This document shows, in pieces, positions 5,744 through 5,838 of a stretch of DNA of 5,838 nucleotides (the stretch's first letter is position 1; each line of letters opens with the position of its first letter). The position numbers were made by a program, and so were the translations under genes. The notes below the pieces were generated by a model. That model saw nothing but the letters and a program-made list of their open reading frames with translations. It was not told where the DNA came from and did no database searches. The stretch comes from JBFMAE01 sp040756085. GTDB taxonomy: Bacteria; Desulfobacterota; BSN033; UBA1163. The DNA lies in NCBI GenBank assembly GCA_040756085.1, contig JBFMAE010000061.1, positions 1-5,838 of the forward strand, in the 5' to 3' direction.

Positions 5744-5754
5744 TTGCAATGCAA
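5744..5754. promoter_or_regulatory. Candidate operator TTGCA-A-TGCAA upstream of the -35 box
   Basis: TTGCAATGCAA is an 11-bp dyad with 5-bp arms, centred about 49 bp upstream of the predicted transcription start and 8 bp from the -35 box. TGC/GCA dyads are a known feature of PhaR binding sites at phasin promoters in other bacteria. That resemblance is only suggestive here, since no phaR gene is in view. Confidence 0.4.
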
Positions 5755-5775
5755 AAATTAGATATCCAAAATTCA

Positions 5776-5795
5776 ATTTGATAACTATTTGATAA
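5776..5795. repeat. Two ATTTGATAA direct repeats one helical turn apart
   Basis: ATTTGATAA occurs at 5776-5784 and 5787-5795, with an 11-bp period. They lie upstream of the consensus promoter in DNA that is nearly all A/T. A third partial match (AAGATAATATTT) follows. Same-face repeats could bind an activator, or simply reflect low-complexity DNA. Confidence 0.3.
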
Positions 5796-5810
5796 ATAAA
5801 GATAATATTT

Positions 5811-5830
5811 ATTAAAAAATTTTTTTTAAT
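5811..5830. repeat. A/T-only inverted repeat in the upstream AT-rich region
   Basis: ATTAAAAAA (5811-5819) and TTTTTTAAT (5822-5830) are perfect inverted arms around TT. The stem has no G or C. On either strand it could be the remnant of a terminator for a gene beyond the right edge, or bendable A-tract DNA upstream of the promoter. No gene is visible in 5648-5838. Confidence 0.25.
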
Positions 5831-5838
5831 ATTACATC

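Overview
The window is a polyhydroxyalkanoate (PHA) granule locus. Every supported gene lies on the minus strand, so transcription runs from right to left. The synthase is the two-subunit class III type: PhaC (GICMG box, Cys-Asp-His triad) with the partner subunit PhaE. Class III synthases are known from purple sulfur bacteria, cyanobacteria and sulfate reducers. The AT-leaning composition, the protein sequence style and the association with several small helical granule-type proteins suggest an anaerobic Desulfobacterota-like bacterium. That assignment is inference from general familiarity, not from a search.

Layout in transcription order. Positions 5648-5838 are a very AT-rich leader. It holds a consensus sigma70 promoter (TTGACA, 16 bp, TATAAT) with a TTGCA/TGCAA dyad just upstream of the -35 box. 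Two tandem, roughly 70% identical phasin-like genes follow (5378-5647 and 5045-5323). A 198-bp gap (4847-5044) contains a GC-rich hairpin, a perfect 21-bp inverted repeat and a 12-bp palindrome. Next is a 521-residue PhaC-like alpha/beta hydrolase (3281-4846) with a long helical N-terminus and a Cys283-Asp457-His483 triad. Only 10 bp separate it from a 163-residue coiled-coil protein (2779-3270). A second 209-bp gap (2570-2778) carries a 93-bp MITE-like palindromic element. The last block is phaE (1670-2569), phaC (427-1641) and a GAF-domain gene that overlaps the phaC stop by 11 bp and runs off the left edge.

How the genes fit together: PhaE-PhaC polymerises hydroxyacyl-CoA. The small phasin-like proteins and the coiled-coil protein probably coat or organise the granule. 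The PhaC-like hydrolase is the best candidate for mobilising the polymer, or is a divergent second synthase. The GAF protein may couple the locus to a small-molecule or redox signal. No phaA, phaB or recognisable PhaR regulator is in the window. The least described parts are the helix-rich hydrolase with its coupled coiled-coil partner, the pair of very short phasin-like proteins, the coupled GAF gene and the palindromic elements in the gaps.
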